A stretch of DNA of 64,000 nucleotides from positions 42,775 to 106,774 of the forward strand of contig JAFVPD010000014.1 of assembly GCA_017505535.1 (NCBI GenBank), given 5' to 3'. Under the pieces are notes generated by a model, which saw only the letters and a list, made by a program, of their open reading frames with translations, had not been told where the DNA came from and ran no database searches. This DNA is from Muribaculaceae bacterium. GTDB lineage: Bacteria; Bacteroidota; Bacteroidia; Bacteroidales; Muribaculaceae. The stretch's first letter is position 1. Each line of letters begins with the position of its first letter. The position numbers and the translations under genes were made by a program. Shown piece after piece: positions 8,603 through 17,359 of the stretch.

Positions 8603-10171
8603 ATGGACGATTTAATGAATGTTGTTGATTGGTCGCGCTGGCAATTTGCATTAACCGCGATGTACCACTGGCTATTTGTTCCTTTGACACTTGGCTTGTC
8701 AATAATAGTCGGATTGATGGAGACAATCTATTACAAAACCAAAGATGCCAAATGGTTGGCAATAACAAAATTCTGGATGTTACTGTTCGGAATAAACTTT
8801 GCATGCGGAGTTGCCACCGGTATTATTCTTGAATTTGAATTTGGTACCAATTGGTCAAATTATAGTTGGTTTGTTGGTGATATATTTGGCGCACCATTGG
8901 CCATTGAAGGAATCTTGGCGTTCTTTATGGAATCGACGTTTATTGCGGTAATGTTCTTTGGTTGGAAAAAGGTTAGCCCGCGTTTCCATTTGGCTTCAAC
9001 ATGGCTCACAGCCATTGGCGCATGTCTGTCGGCATTGTGGATTTTGGTAGCAAATGCCTGGATGCAGTATCCTGTAGGTACGGAGTTTGATCCGGCTCAA
9101 ATGAGAAATGTGATGAGCGATTTCTGGGCTGTTGTTGCTTCTCCGATGGCTATAAACAAATTTTTCCATACCGTTTTGAGCGGTTGGGTGCTCGGTGGAG
9201 TATTTGTTGTTGGGGTTAGTTGCTGGTTCTTATTGAAAAAAAGAAACATAGAATTGGCTCAAAAATCAATAAAGATTGGAGGTTGGGTTGGCTTAGTAGG
9301 TATTGTATTAACGATGTGGACCGGAGACGGATCGGCTGTTGCAGTGTCAAAATATCAACCTATGAAATTGGCTGCAATGGAGGGCTTGTATGATGGAAAA
9401 TGTGGACAAGAAATTGTTGCATTTGGAATTCTCAATCCACAAAAAACGTATGATAACAATCAAGACCCGTATCTCTTTGATGTTAGTTTGCCCTATGGAC
9501 TATCGATATTAGCAAAACATGACCCGAATGCCTTTGTGCCGGGGATTAATGACTTGATTAAAGGAGTAGAACTTACTCCGGAGGGTGATACCATTCACAT
9601 CGATTCCTATGCGCAACGCATCGAGATAGGCCGCCAGGCTCATGCCGCTCTACGAGAATATGGCGAAGCCGAGAAGAATGGCGATTCGGTTGCAATGGCT
9701 GATGCCTCGGCGCGTCTCGCTCAAAACTTTAAATATTTTGGGTATGGCTATTTCAACAATCCAAGCGAGGCCGTGCCTCCTGTGGCGCTGACGTTCTATG
9801 CATTTCATATAATGGTAATTGCCGGGGGCTACTTGCTTATATTCTTTGTGGTAATTTTATTCTTGGTATATAAGAAATCAAGCGTTCTCAACAAGAAAAT
9901 TGTACAATGGTTGGGCATTTTGACAATTCCTGTAGTGTGGATATGTAGCCAAAGCGGTTGGGTTACAGCCGAGGTGGGACGTCAACCATGGATTATTCAA
10001 GATTTAATGCCCACTCGTGCGGCTATTTCCAACATTTCGGCATCGTCGGTACAAATAACATTCTGGATGTTTGTGGTGTTGTTCACCGGATTGCTCGTTG
10101 CTGAAATTTGCATTATGCTCAAGGTGATTAATAAGCGATCAAAAGAAGAATTGGATAACGAAAATATTTAG
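8603..10171 (+). CDS. cydA: Cytochrome bd quinol oxidase subunit I
   Basis: Quinol-oxidising, haem b558/b595/d-bearing subunit of the inner-membrane oxygen reductase. The 522-residue protein shows about nine membrane segments. Haem-ligand candidates are His in MYHWLFVPLTLG (near residue 21) and His in FFHTVLSGWVLGG (near 188). The GRQPWI motif (about 456-461) lies after the quinol loop, which carries an insertion rich in charged residues (about 250-370). It overlaps no neighbour: cydB starts 4 bases after the stop. The enzyme lets a fermentative anaerobe consume trace oxygen. Confidence 0.97.
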   Translation: MDDLMNVVDWSRWQFALTAMYHWLFVPLTLGLSIIVGLMETIYYKTKDAKWLAITKFWMLLFGINFACGVATGIILEFEFGTNWSNYSWFVGDIFGAPLAIEGILAFFMESTFIAVMFFGWKKVSPRFHLASTWLTAIGACLSALWILVANAWMQYPVGTEFDPAQMRNVMSDFWAVVASPMAINKFFHTVLSGWVLGGVFVVGVSCWFLLKKRNIELAQKSIKIGGWVGLVGIVLTMWTGDGSAVAVSKYQPMKLAAMEGLYDGKCGQEIVAFGILNPQKTYDNNQDPYLFDVSLPYGLSILAKHDPNAFVPGINDLIKGVELTPEGDTIHIDSYAQRIEIGRQAHAALREYGEAEKNGDSVAMADASARLAQNFKYFGYGYFNNPSEAVPPVALTFYAFHIMVIAGGYLLIFFVVILFLVYKKSSVLNKKIVQWLGILTIPVVWICSQSGWVTAEVGRQPWIIQDLMPTRAAISNISASSVQITFWMFVVLFTGLLVAEICIMLKVINKRSKEELDNENI

Positions 10172-10175
10172 AATT

Positions 10176-11312
10176 ATGGCAACATTTGAATTATTACAGA
10201 ACTATTGGTGGATTCTGATTTCGGTATTGGGAGCGCTATTGGTCTTTATGCTTTTTGTGCAAGGTGGCCAGTCGATGTTGTTGTCGGAGGGTAATGAAAT
10301 GCACCGGTCAATGATAGTGAATTCACTTGGACGCAAGTGGGAATTGACGTTCACAATTTTAGTGGTGTTTGGTGGCGCATTTTTTGCCTCGTTTCCATTG
10401 TTCTACTCTACAAGTTTCGGTGGGGCCTATTGGTTGTGGATGTTGATTCTTGTGAGTTTTGTTATTCAAGCATTCTCCTACGAGTTTCGTCGCAAACAAG
10501 GAAATCTATATGGGACAAAAACCTACGATGTATTCCTTTTCCTCAATGGCTGTGTGGGGTGTGTGTTGCTCGGAGTGGCTGTGGCTATGATGTTTTTCGG
10601 CGCTGAATTCACAGTTGCAAAAGCTAATATTCTTGATGCTGGTGCGCCGGTAATATCACGTTGGACCGATTTGCACGGGCTTGAAGCGATTGCCGATTGG
10701 CGAAATCTTCTGTTGGGATTTACGGTATTATTCTTGGCACGAACACAATCATTACTCTATTTGATTAATAATGTTGATGATGACGCATTCCGTAGCCGTA
10801 GCCGAAAAAAGACTTTGCTCAATGGTGCAATATTTGTAGTCCTATTCTTGGCTTTTGTGGTCGTATTACTCACTCATTCAGGCTATTCAATAGTTGACGG
10901 CAAGTTTGTTTCCACCGAATACAAGTATTTTATAAATTATACCCAAATGTGGTGGTGTGCAGCATTGTTTGTCGTAGGAGTCGTGTTAGTGTTATATGCA
11001 GTTATTCGCACTGTTTTTGATAAGTCGTTCAACCGAGGTATATGGGCCTCGGGATTAGGTACCGTTCTCGTTGTTTTGACTCTGTTTTGGGTTGCTGCGT
11101 TTAATGATACGCCCTATTACCCATCGTTGATTGATATAGACTCTTCTCTAACATTGCGTAATAGTTCGTCAAGTCAATTTACATTGACAGTGATGAGCTA
11201 TGTTTCGTTGTTGATTCCTTTTGTGGTGGCATATATAGCTTATGTGTGGCGTTCAATGGACCGAACACCAATAACCCCCGAAGAAATGAATTCTAACGAC
11301 CACAAATACTAA
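10176..11312 (+). CDS. cydB: Cytochrome bd quinol oxidase subunit II
   Basis: Partner of CydA in the bd oxidase. The 378 residues include about eight membrane segments. The N-terminal ELLQNYWWILISVLGALLVFMLFVQGGQSM begins the family signature (quoted as two parts: ELLQNYWWIL and FMLFVQGGQSM), and DLHGLEAIADWRNLLLG sits mid-protein (about 167-183). It starts 4 bases after cydA, so the two are surely co-transcribed. A secreted-protein gene follows after 28 bases without a visible terminator. Confidence 0.95.
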   Translation: MATFELLQNYWWILISVLGALLVFMLFVQGGQSMLLSEGNEMHRSMIVNSLGRKWELTFTILVVFGGAFFASFPLFYSTSFGGAYWLWMLILVSFVIQAFSYEFRRKQGNLYGTKTYDVFLFLNGCVGCVLLGVAVAMMFFGAEFTVAKANILDAGAPVISRWTDLHGLEAIADWRNLLLGFTVLFLARTQSLLYLINNVDDDAFRSRSRKKTLLNGAIFVVLFLAFVVVLLTHSGYSIVDGKFVSTEYKYFINYTQMWWCAALFVVGVVLVLYAVIRTVFDKSFNRGIWASGLGTVLVVLTLFWVAAFNDTPYYPSLIDIDSSLTLRNSSSSQFTLTVMSYVSLLIPFVVAYIAYVWRSMDRTPITPEEMNSNDHKY

Positions 11313-11340
11313 TTCAGGGATAAGTTAAATTCATAAAAGA

Positions 11341-11814
11341 ATGATGCGAAACAGGATATTATCATTAGCAACATTATTATTGTCGTCGGTTGTGGCATTA
11401 GCCCAAGGATACGATTTTGTTGTGTGGACCAAATCGGGAGAGCAAATAAGTTTTCCTCTCTCCGAAAAACCTAAAGTCACCCACAACGGCGCAAATTTCA
11501 TAGTTTCATCAGATGCGACTCTGATAGAGTACCCAACGGCTGATTTGAAGAAATTTACGTTAGTAGCGCAAGACCCCGGGTCGGTCGATGCTGTTGAAGT
11601 GTCCGAGGTAAATCTCGTGCAACGAGACAATACGTTGATATTAAGCGAATTCAGATTAAACTCGGTCGTGAATATCTATTCTGTTAATGGACAGTTATTA
11701 TTAAGTAAAACCATCAATGACTCTTATCCGGTTACTGTCGATTTGTCGTCGTTGAGTAAAGGAATATATATTGTATCAACCGAAAGTATCACTTGTAAAA
11801 TAATCAAACAATGA
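11341..11814 (+). CDS. Small secreted protein with C-terminal sorting-like domain
   Basis: Function unknown. The 157 residues begin with a signal peptide ending near VVALAQ. A middle segment includes YDFVVWTKSGEQISFPLSEK, a lead-in seen in Bacteroidales surface proteins. The last 60 or so residues (VNIYSVNGQLLLSK ... LSKGIYIVSTES ... KIIKQ) resemble the beta-sandwich tails used by type IX secretion or related sorting. The gene is 28 bases downstream of cydB and overlaps the next gene by 4 bases (ATGA). Whether it belongs to the cyd transcript is open. Confidence 0.7.
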   Translation: MMRNRILSLATLLLSSVVALAQGYDFVVWTKSGEQISFPLSEKPKVTHNGANFIVSSDATLIEYPTADLKKFTLVAQDPGSVDAVEVSEVNLVQRDNTLILSEFRLNSVVNIYSVNGQLLLSKTINDSYPVTVDLSSLSKGIYIVSTESITCKIIKQ

Positions 11815-12524
11815 GAAGCAATGCTATAATATTATTGGCATTTTTGTTCATCTTCGGATTTGTCCCCGAAATGAGCTCGCAAGGCATCTATATTTACAAA
11901 AAAGATGGAAGCCGCATCAATGTTCCGTATGAAAATTTTGACAGTATAGTCCCCTATGAGGTTGATTCCACGACGGTCAATTATGCCACAGTAGATTTAG
12001 GATTGCCAAGTGGAACAATGTGGGCAAGTCACAATATTGGAGCCACAAACCCCGAAGAATATGGCTCATATTTTGCATGGGGTGAAATCAAAACAAAAGA
12101 TGAATATACCAGGGAAACTTATATCCATTATGATACATCTGGGAATAAGTTCATCAGCATTGGAGATGTAATCTCCGGGAGTGGTTATGATGCCGCTTAT
12201 ATGACATGGGGCGATGGGTGGAGAATGCCCACCAAAGCCGATTTTGAAGAATTGAGAGATTGTTGTTTCTGGATCTGGACAACGTTAAATGGAGTCAATG
12301 GTTATAAAGTGGAAAGTTATAACGGAAATAGCATATTCCTTCCGGCTGCCGGGGGATTTTATGAGACCCCAAATAGCGTTGGTGAATGTTGTTACTATTG
12401 GAGTGGAACAATTAAGGAGGGAAGCGCTCTTTATGCAAATTATTTGATCGCTAAGAGTTATTCGTACAAAGTTGAATATGCCAATCGGTTCAATGGATAC
12501 CCAATCCGCCCGGTTAAGAAATAG
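11811..12524 (+). CDS. Fib_succ_major-type secreted protein
   Basis: A 237-residue exported protein: signal peptide ending near MSSQG, then YIYKKDGSRINVPYENFDSI, then a Fibrobacter-succinogenes-major-paralogous-type domain (about 65-237). That domain shows GTMWASHNIGA, YGSYFAWGE, WGDGWRMPTKADFEEL and a final PIRPVKK. Such domains occur in large families of surface proteins; no biochemical role is known. It is translationally coupled to the upstream gene (ATGA overlap), suggesting the pair act together. A strong terminator follows. Confidence 0.8.
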   Translation: MRSNAIILLAFLFIFGFVPEMSSQGIYIYKKDGSRINVPYENFDSIVPYEVDSTTVNYATVDLGLPSGTMWASHNIGATNPEEYGSYFAWGEIKTKDEYTRETYIHYDTSGNKFISIGDVISGSGYDAAYMTWGDGWRMPTKADFEELRDCCFWIWTTLNGVNGYKVESYNGNSIFLPAAGGFYETPNSVGECCYYWSGTIKEGSALYANYLIAKSYSYKVEYANRFNGYPIRPVKK

Positions 12525-12566
12525 AATCTTTTGTTTACCCTGCCAATCAATTACTTGAAATAAACT

Positions 12567-12608
12567 GAAAATCCTGCCGAACAAGTGTTGACTCGGCAGG
12601 ATTTTTTT
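12567..12608 (+). terminator. Intrinsic terminator after the Fib_succ_major-type gene
   Basis: Stem AAAATCCTGCCGA / TCGGCAGGATTTT ending in seven Ts on the plus strand. Confidence 0.88.
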
Positions 12609-12620
12609 GTGCTATTATTG

Positions 12621-12678
12621 GGAGAAAATGTTACATTGACAATAGGTGTGACAATTTGTCAATGTAACCAATTTCTCC
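12621..12678. repeat. Long interrupted palindrome
   Basis: GGAGAAA ... GTTACATTGACAA (12630-12642) is mirrored by TTGTCAATGTAAC (12656-12668) ... TTTCTCC. That gives a perfect 13-base inner stem and a 7-base outer stem. It is not followed by a T tract, so it does not look like a terminator. It lies at the edge of the scarred gyrB-fragment region and may be an operator or an element end. Confidence 0.6.
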
Positions 12679-12713
12679 AGAGTAATTTTGCTAAATTTAT
12701 TTTTTGGTATATT

Positions 12714-13469
<756 letters not shown>

Positions 13470-13498
13470 TAGTACCTGGCGCATCGGAACGCATAAAA

Positions 13499-13531
13499 AT
13501 TAAGAGGCGCCGGGTAAAACGCCTCTTAATT
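13499..13531. terminator. Bidirectional terminator
   Basis: An 11-base stem ATTAAGAGGCG / CGCCTCTTAAT flanked by AAAA on the left and TTTT on the right, so it can stop transcription from either side. It serves the 523-residue secreted-protein gene on the minus strand. Confidence 0.8.
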
Positions 13532-13557
13532 TTCACTGAACCACATGCTTCATGTTG

Positions 13558-15129
13558 TTATTCTTCTATTTCAATAAAATAATTTACAAATGTCGCACAA
13601 TCGACAGGAACTGTAACTCCATTTAATTCAGTTTTTCGGCCGTCTTTCTTTAATGTAATATCAAATTTAATCGGGTATAATGCAAGATCGTATCTCCCCC
13701 AAACGCACCTATAACCGATATAACTACAATGGTCTAAATGACGACTTAGTTCTGTATATACTTCTGATTGTTTAATTTTAGATTTCTTGTTAGATACTTC
13801 GGGATGATAGTAATCTCCTTGATAACGATATTTCAAGTCATAAATTTTGTATTTCTCCACTTTTTGAATTTTAGCGCCTTGACGCAAGCCAATATGATAA
13901 GCCATGCTGTTAGGATTTACGTATGTAATAATGTTTTTATCATCCATGTCAAACCCCACATAGTGAATTTCTATTTTTTGCATACCTAGTGTCGGTCCTG
14001 GCGATATACAAGCCTGCACAACGTCGATATAAGTATCAAATATGGATTTATCTAAATCGGTAAAATGTTTATTGAAAGTTGCCTGCCAGATGATAGGTAA
14101 AGTATTCGGCGTTTTTCTCAATGTTTTAGCATCAATGATGGTTATTTCAAGAAAGACTTCAGAACTTTTTGTTGTTTTATTATACCCTTCAGTCCTATGA
14201 ATCTCGTATCTTTGTTGAGTCTCATATCCCGAAAACCTGCCAATCCAGTCATATTTAGGTTTAGAAAATGAACCTGTGTTTACTTTAGTTTCTGTAGGGG
14301 GAATATATGTGGTATTGCTAGACTCATTACTGCTTTTGGCAATTCTTATTACAATGTCTGGATTTGCCTCATCTCGTCTTAATGACGACAAACTACCATT
14401 TAGTTGTTTTTCCACAAATTCATTAATTATCTTTTTGTCGGTTAGAGGATCGTTACTGTCAATAATGTAATCAAATGTGCGAACATCAAACCAATCAAAA
14501 TCATCATCAGATAATATAGTCAGACCTTTATCTCTCAGTTTATCTTTACGTTTTTTATCTGAGCCTGTGACTTCTTTATTCCCTTGAGAGAAAATATCGG
14601 TAATGTTTTTATTTGTAAGCCATTCTGGATGTTCTGTTAGTTGAAAATTGGTTTTGATGGTTTCAATTTCCCCATTGTGAGAATGTCTTTTGAGTGTTAT
14701 CTCAACGCCATTATTTAGCAATCGGTAAAACTCGTTCTCGCTCATGCCGACTGTGCTTTTATTGTCTATTTCGGTAATAACATCAAACTTTCTAATGTCA
14801 TTGTTATGGTAAAGAGTGAGTATAAACTTATATTCATCATTCAACTCCTTTAAACTATTGGCAGCAGTATATAGAGCAAAATAACCAGCACTGCGCCAAT
14901 CATATTTTAAATCAGGAACATTCATGTGAAAATCTGGCAAATCACGTTCCTCAACAAGATCACCCCATTCCCTTCTAATTTTTTCAGTAAATATAAATTT
15001 GTCATTTACTACGGTCAAGTACTCATGGCCCCAATTGGGCAAGCGTTTCACCTCAAAGGGGAGTGATTTTTGTGCACTGATTGTTGTCAACAGTGACAAC
15101 AGGAATGATACGGTTAATAAAATTCTCAT
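13558..15129 (-). CDS. Secreted protein with PDZ-like segments, function unknown
   Basis: A 523-residue exported protein with signal peptide MRILLTVSFLLSLLTTISAQ. Two stretches look PDZ-like: FDVITEIDNKSTVGMSENEF (about 114-133) and YVNPNSMAYHIGLRQGAKIQ (about 415-434). Between them, FDWFDVRTFDYI ... NPDIVIRIA ... TTKSSEVFLEITIIDAKTLR (about 210-340) resembles the DUF4136-type lipoprotein fold. No catalytic residues are recognisable. It stands alone between the gyrB-fragment scar and the non-coding RNA block. Lower GC content than its neighbours hints at recent acquisition, judged by eye. Confidence 0.75.
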   Translation of the reverse strand: MRILLTVSFLLSLLTTISAQKSLPFEVKRLPNWGHEYLTVVNDKFIFTEKIRREWGDLVEERDLPDFHMNVPDLKYDWRSAGYFALYTAANSLKELNDEYKFILTLYHNNDIRKFDVITEIDNKSTVGMSENEFYRLLNNGVEITLKRHSHNGEIETIKTNFQLTEHPEWLTNKNITDIFSQGNKEVTGSDKKRKDKLRDKGLTILSDDDFDWFDVRTFDYIIDSNDPLTDKKIINEFVEKQLNGSLSSLRRDEANPDIVIRIAKSSNESSNTTYIPPTETKVNTGSFSKPKYDWIGRFSGYETQQRYEIHRTEGYNKTTKSSEVFLEITIIDAKTLRKTPNTLPIIWQATFNKHFTDLDKSIFDTYIDVVQACISPGPTLGMQKIEIHYVGFDMDDKNIITYVNPNSMAYHIGLRQGAKIQKVEKYKIYDLKYRYQGDYYHPEVSNKKSKIKQSEVYTELSRHLDHCSYIGYRCVWGRYDLALYPIKFDITLKKDGRKTELNGVTVPVDCATFVNYFIEIEE

Positions 15130-15194
15130 AAGATTCTGGTATTAATTAATTATACATGTGGTTAGTATATCTAAATCTACCCACGCATCACCCC

Positions 15195-15512
15195 AAAAAG
15201 AAAGCGTGAGTTTTCTTATCACGCTTGAAAGGTACTACCACATACCTACACATACCAGATAAGCACACCTCACGCTATTGCGAGGCGCTCGTGCCTATTG
15301 TCTTGTATGTGTCGCTTTTAGTTTTGTGGTAGTTTCTTCAAGCAAGTGACAATAGCATAAACGCTATTTAGTTTCTAAAATGTCTCGAATAAGCATCAAT
15401 CCATGCCTATTCATTGCAAATATTATATTTACATAAATATCAAGGAGGTTCTATGTTTCAGTTAACATCAGCGAGTAACCAGAACCTCATAAAGTTACCG
15501 TTAATGTATATT
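15195..15512 (-). ncRNA. Structured RNA candidate with intrinsic terminator
   Basis: On the minus strand a long imperfect hairpin is built from three well-spaced stems: GCTTGAA/TTCAAGC (15223-15229 with 15337-15343), ACTACCACA/TGTGGTAGT (15234-15242 with 15325-15333) and ACACATAC/GTATGTGT (15248-15255 with 15305-15312). A branched apex includes GCAC/GTGC. It ends in a terminator stem AAGCGTGA/TCACGCTT (15202-15226) with CTTTCTTTTT on the minus strand. The terminator overlaps the base of the long hairpin by four bases. The 5' end is uncertain: the weak -7 element near 15417 or the strong one at 15519. No credible reading frame is present. Whether it is a known class (6S-like or Bacteroidales-1) needs a covariance search. 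Confidence 0.6.
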
Positions 15513-15526
15513 GTTTTGCAAATATA
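15445..15526 (-). ncRNA. Promoter/hairpin unit, copy 1
   Basis: Minus-strand TATATTTG (15519-15526) fits the -7 consensus. It is followed after about 30 bases by GAGGTTCT (15481-15488), a 28-base loop and AGAACCTC (15445-15452). The same layout recurs 164-168 bases away. There is no T tract after the hairpin, so it is not a terminator by itself. Confidence 0.55.
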
Positions 15527-15608
15527 GCGAATTTGTTTAGAATATCTAAATATTGTCCTAAATAAATGTTGCCTGAGATTACGAATAATTATCTTCTTTC
15601 ATTATAGG

Positions 15609-15694
15609 GAGGTTCTATAAATTCATTTTTTTCATTAGCGCGTAGTCAGAACCTCATTAAAGCTACTGCCGATGGACTTTGTTTTGCAAATATA
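15609..15694 (-). ncRNA. Promoter/hairpin unit, copy 2
   Basis: Minus-strand TATATTTG (15687-15694), then the same GAGGTTCT (15648-15655) and AGAACCTC (15609-15616) arms around a 31-base loop. Similarity to copy 1 extends through TTTTGCAAATATAG and the loop core but drops between units. Both copies point at the structured RNA downstream. Confidence 0.55.
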
Positions 15695-15796
15695 GTAAAA
15701 CTTATTCTAATATTTTAAATGTTTTACTGCTTTTTTGTGGGGTGGTAATTGGCTGAGTGTTAGATGAATAGGCGTGGGCTATCCTTGCGGTATTGA

Positions 15797-17122
15797 TTAT
15801 CCTTGGCCTTGTGATTTTACTTCGATGGGGGTTGAGCCGGGTGTATGGGCTGTTGCGTTGAGCTTGAGTTTATATACTTTGCCGCAAGAGGTAATATAGA
15901 GGTAATTGCCTTCAAATGTAAAGGCATCGGCTTGTTGCGCAGTGGGATAGGGGAATATGGCTCTGACGCGGCCGTTGTGGTCACACACTTGTATGCCTAT
16001 CGCTGTTGCTACATACAAGTTGCCCTGTGTGTCGAAACACATGCCGATTACTTCGTTGTATTTATGCAAAGGGTTGTGCAGCCAATAGAATTGTTGTTCG
16101 TTGATTGGTGCACCATTATCTCCGAGCGTGCAATTCAATAGCCAGTCGGAGTTGGGCTCGGTTTTTGCAAAATGAGTTCCGTCGGGATATAGCGCAGTTT
16201 TCCCGGCAATATAAGGCATTGCCTCGGTTGTTTCGCTCCATGTTTCTTCGGGAATGAGGATTTCGGTCAACATGTTGTTTTTACTCATTCCTGCCTTAAT
16301 AGGAGCGGGATAATCTTTCCACAAAAATCTCATGGCTTCGGGGAATACACGAGAGCCATTTTTGATGCTGTGATTTCCATCGTCCCACTTGGTGGCATGG
16401 TCATATCCGGCAAATTCCAAGGCCGACGCCATCAAGAGATTGTACTCATACCAATGTCCAAAAATTGGGTTCCACACGTCGTTGCTTCCGTCGTGAATAA
16501 AGAAGCGAATGGGTTGAGGCACAGTTTTTCTCACCAATGCGGGCAATTCATTTCCACCTCTCATTGCTACATAGGTGCCACAAGTGGTATATACACGACT
16601 AAATAGGTCGGGGCGGAACCATGCTACATTAAATGAAGCGATGCCACCACTGCTCGCACCTGAAATGGCACGGTCGTTTCGGTCATCTGAAATTAAAATG
16701 GGAAGCCCATTTGGTGTTTTGTGCTGTTTGACGGCCGGAAGAATTTCGGTCTCTATAAAACGGGCAAAAGTGCCATCGGTGCGATCAAACTCATTGCTGC
16801 GGTTGTAGCGAATCACTTTGCCTTGATTGTCGGTGATGACGCCTGGCTGAATGAAAACTCCAATGGTGATTGGCATCTCTTTGTTTGCGATCAAAGTGTC
16901 CATCACTGCAGGAGCATTATAAAGAATGCCATCAAGCCCGAGGTAAAGACATGCAGGTTTAGTGCCGTCATATTCTTGTGGTATATAAATTTTGTATTCG
17001 TGCATTGTGCCGGGATATATGGCAGAGTTGTGCAGGCTGTCGGTGATGATAGTGCCATTGTAGTTGGCGGCAAATGCAACCATTGAAATGATTGATAAAA
17101 TGCTTGCGAGTAGATGTTTCAT
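15797..17122 (-). CDS. Secreted esterase (enterochelin-esterase-like) with SMP-30-like tail
   Basis: An alpha/beta hydrolase exported by signal peptide MKHLLASILSIISMVAFA. The esterase domain (about 25-290) has the nucleophile elbow GASSGG (about 155-160), a candidate acid in FIHDGSNDVW and a histidine in WDDGNHSIKNG (about 252). It belongs to the esterase-D/enterochelin-esterase family, often linked to glycan deacylation or siderophore release. The C-terminal part (about 330-430: MCFDTQGNLYVATAIGIQV, FTFEGNYLYITSCGKVYKL) looks like gluconolactonase/SMP-30 propeller blades. The substrate is unknown. Total length is 441 residues. Confidence 0.85.
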   Translation of the reverse strand: MKHLLASILSIISMVAFAANYNGTIITDSLHNSAIYPGTMHEYKIYIPQEYDGTKPACLYLGLDGILYNAPAVMDTLIANKEMPITIGVFIQPGVITDNQGKVIRYNRSNEFDRTDGTFARFIETEILPAVKQHKTPNGLPILISDDRNDRAISGASSGGIASFNVAWFRPDLFSRVYTTCGTYVAMRGGNELPALVRKTVPQPIRFFIHDGSNDVWNPIFGHWYEYNLLMASALEFAGYDHATKWDDGNHSIKNGSRVFPEAMRFLWKDYPAPIKAGMSKNNMLTEILIPEETWSETTEAMPYIAGKTALYPDGTHFAKTEPNSDWLLNCTLGDNGAPINEQQFYWLHNPLHKYNEVIGMCFDTQGNLYVATAIGIQVCDHNGRVRAIFPYPTAQQADAFTFEGNYLYITSCGKVYKLKLNATAHTPGSTPIEVKSQGQG

Positions 17123-17249
17123 GGGGATAATGGGATTAATTGCGATGAAAAGAATCTAACCATAATATGTCGAAATTATAGGCATATTAAAATTAGAAAT
17201 AGGTACATAAATGTTATAAAGAATGCTTTCATGATAAATAAATTTTTGG

Positions 17250-17257
17250 CAAAGGTA
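17250..17257 (-). promoter_or_regulatory. Promoter -7 element for the esterase gene
   Basis: Minus-strand TACCTTTG matches TAnnTTTG about 128 bases upstream of the esterase ATG, implying a leader of about 120 bases. Confidence 0.5.
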
Positions 17258-17303
17258 AACAAAATAACTGTAAGTTGGAGGATTTGTTGGTGTGTTAATA
17301 CAA

Positions 17304-17338
17304 AAAAGGACAAGCACACATTGCATGCTTGTCCTTTT
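17304..17338 (-). terminator. Intrinsic terminator of the CoA-transferase gene
   Basis: A 13-base stem AAAAGGACAAGCA / TGCTTGTCCTTTT with a T-rich tail on the minus strand, just after the CoA-transferase stop. Confidence 0.88.
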
Positions 17339-17359
17339 CTATGATGGTAAAATTGTTGA

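Noticed and set aside
15440..15700. CRISPR-like repeats
   Set aside because: Only two imperfect units with long, related loops and promoters; no set of constant repeats with unique spacers.
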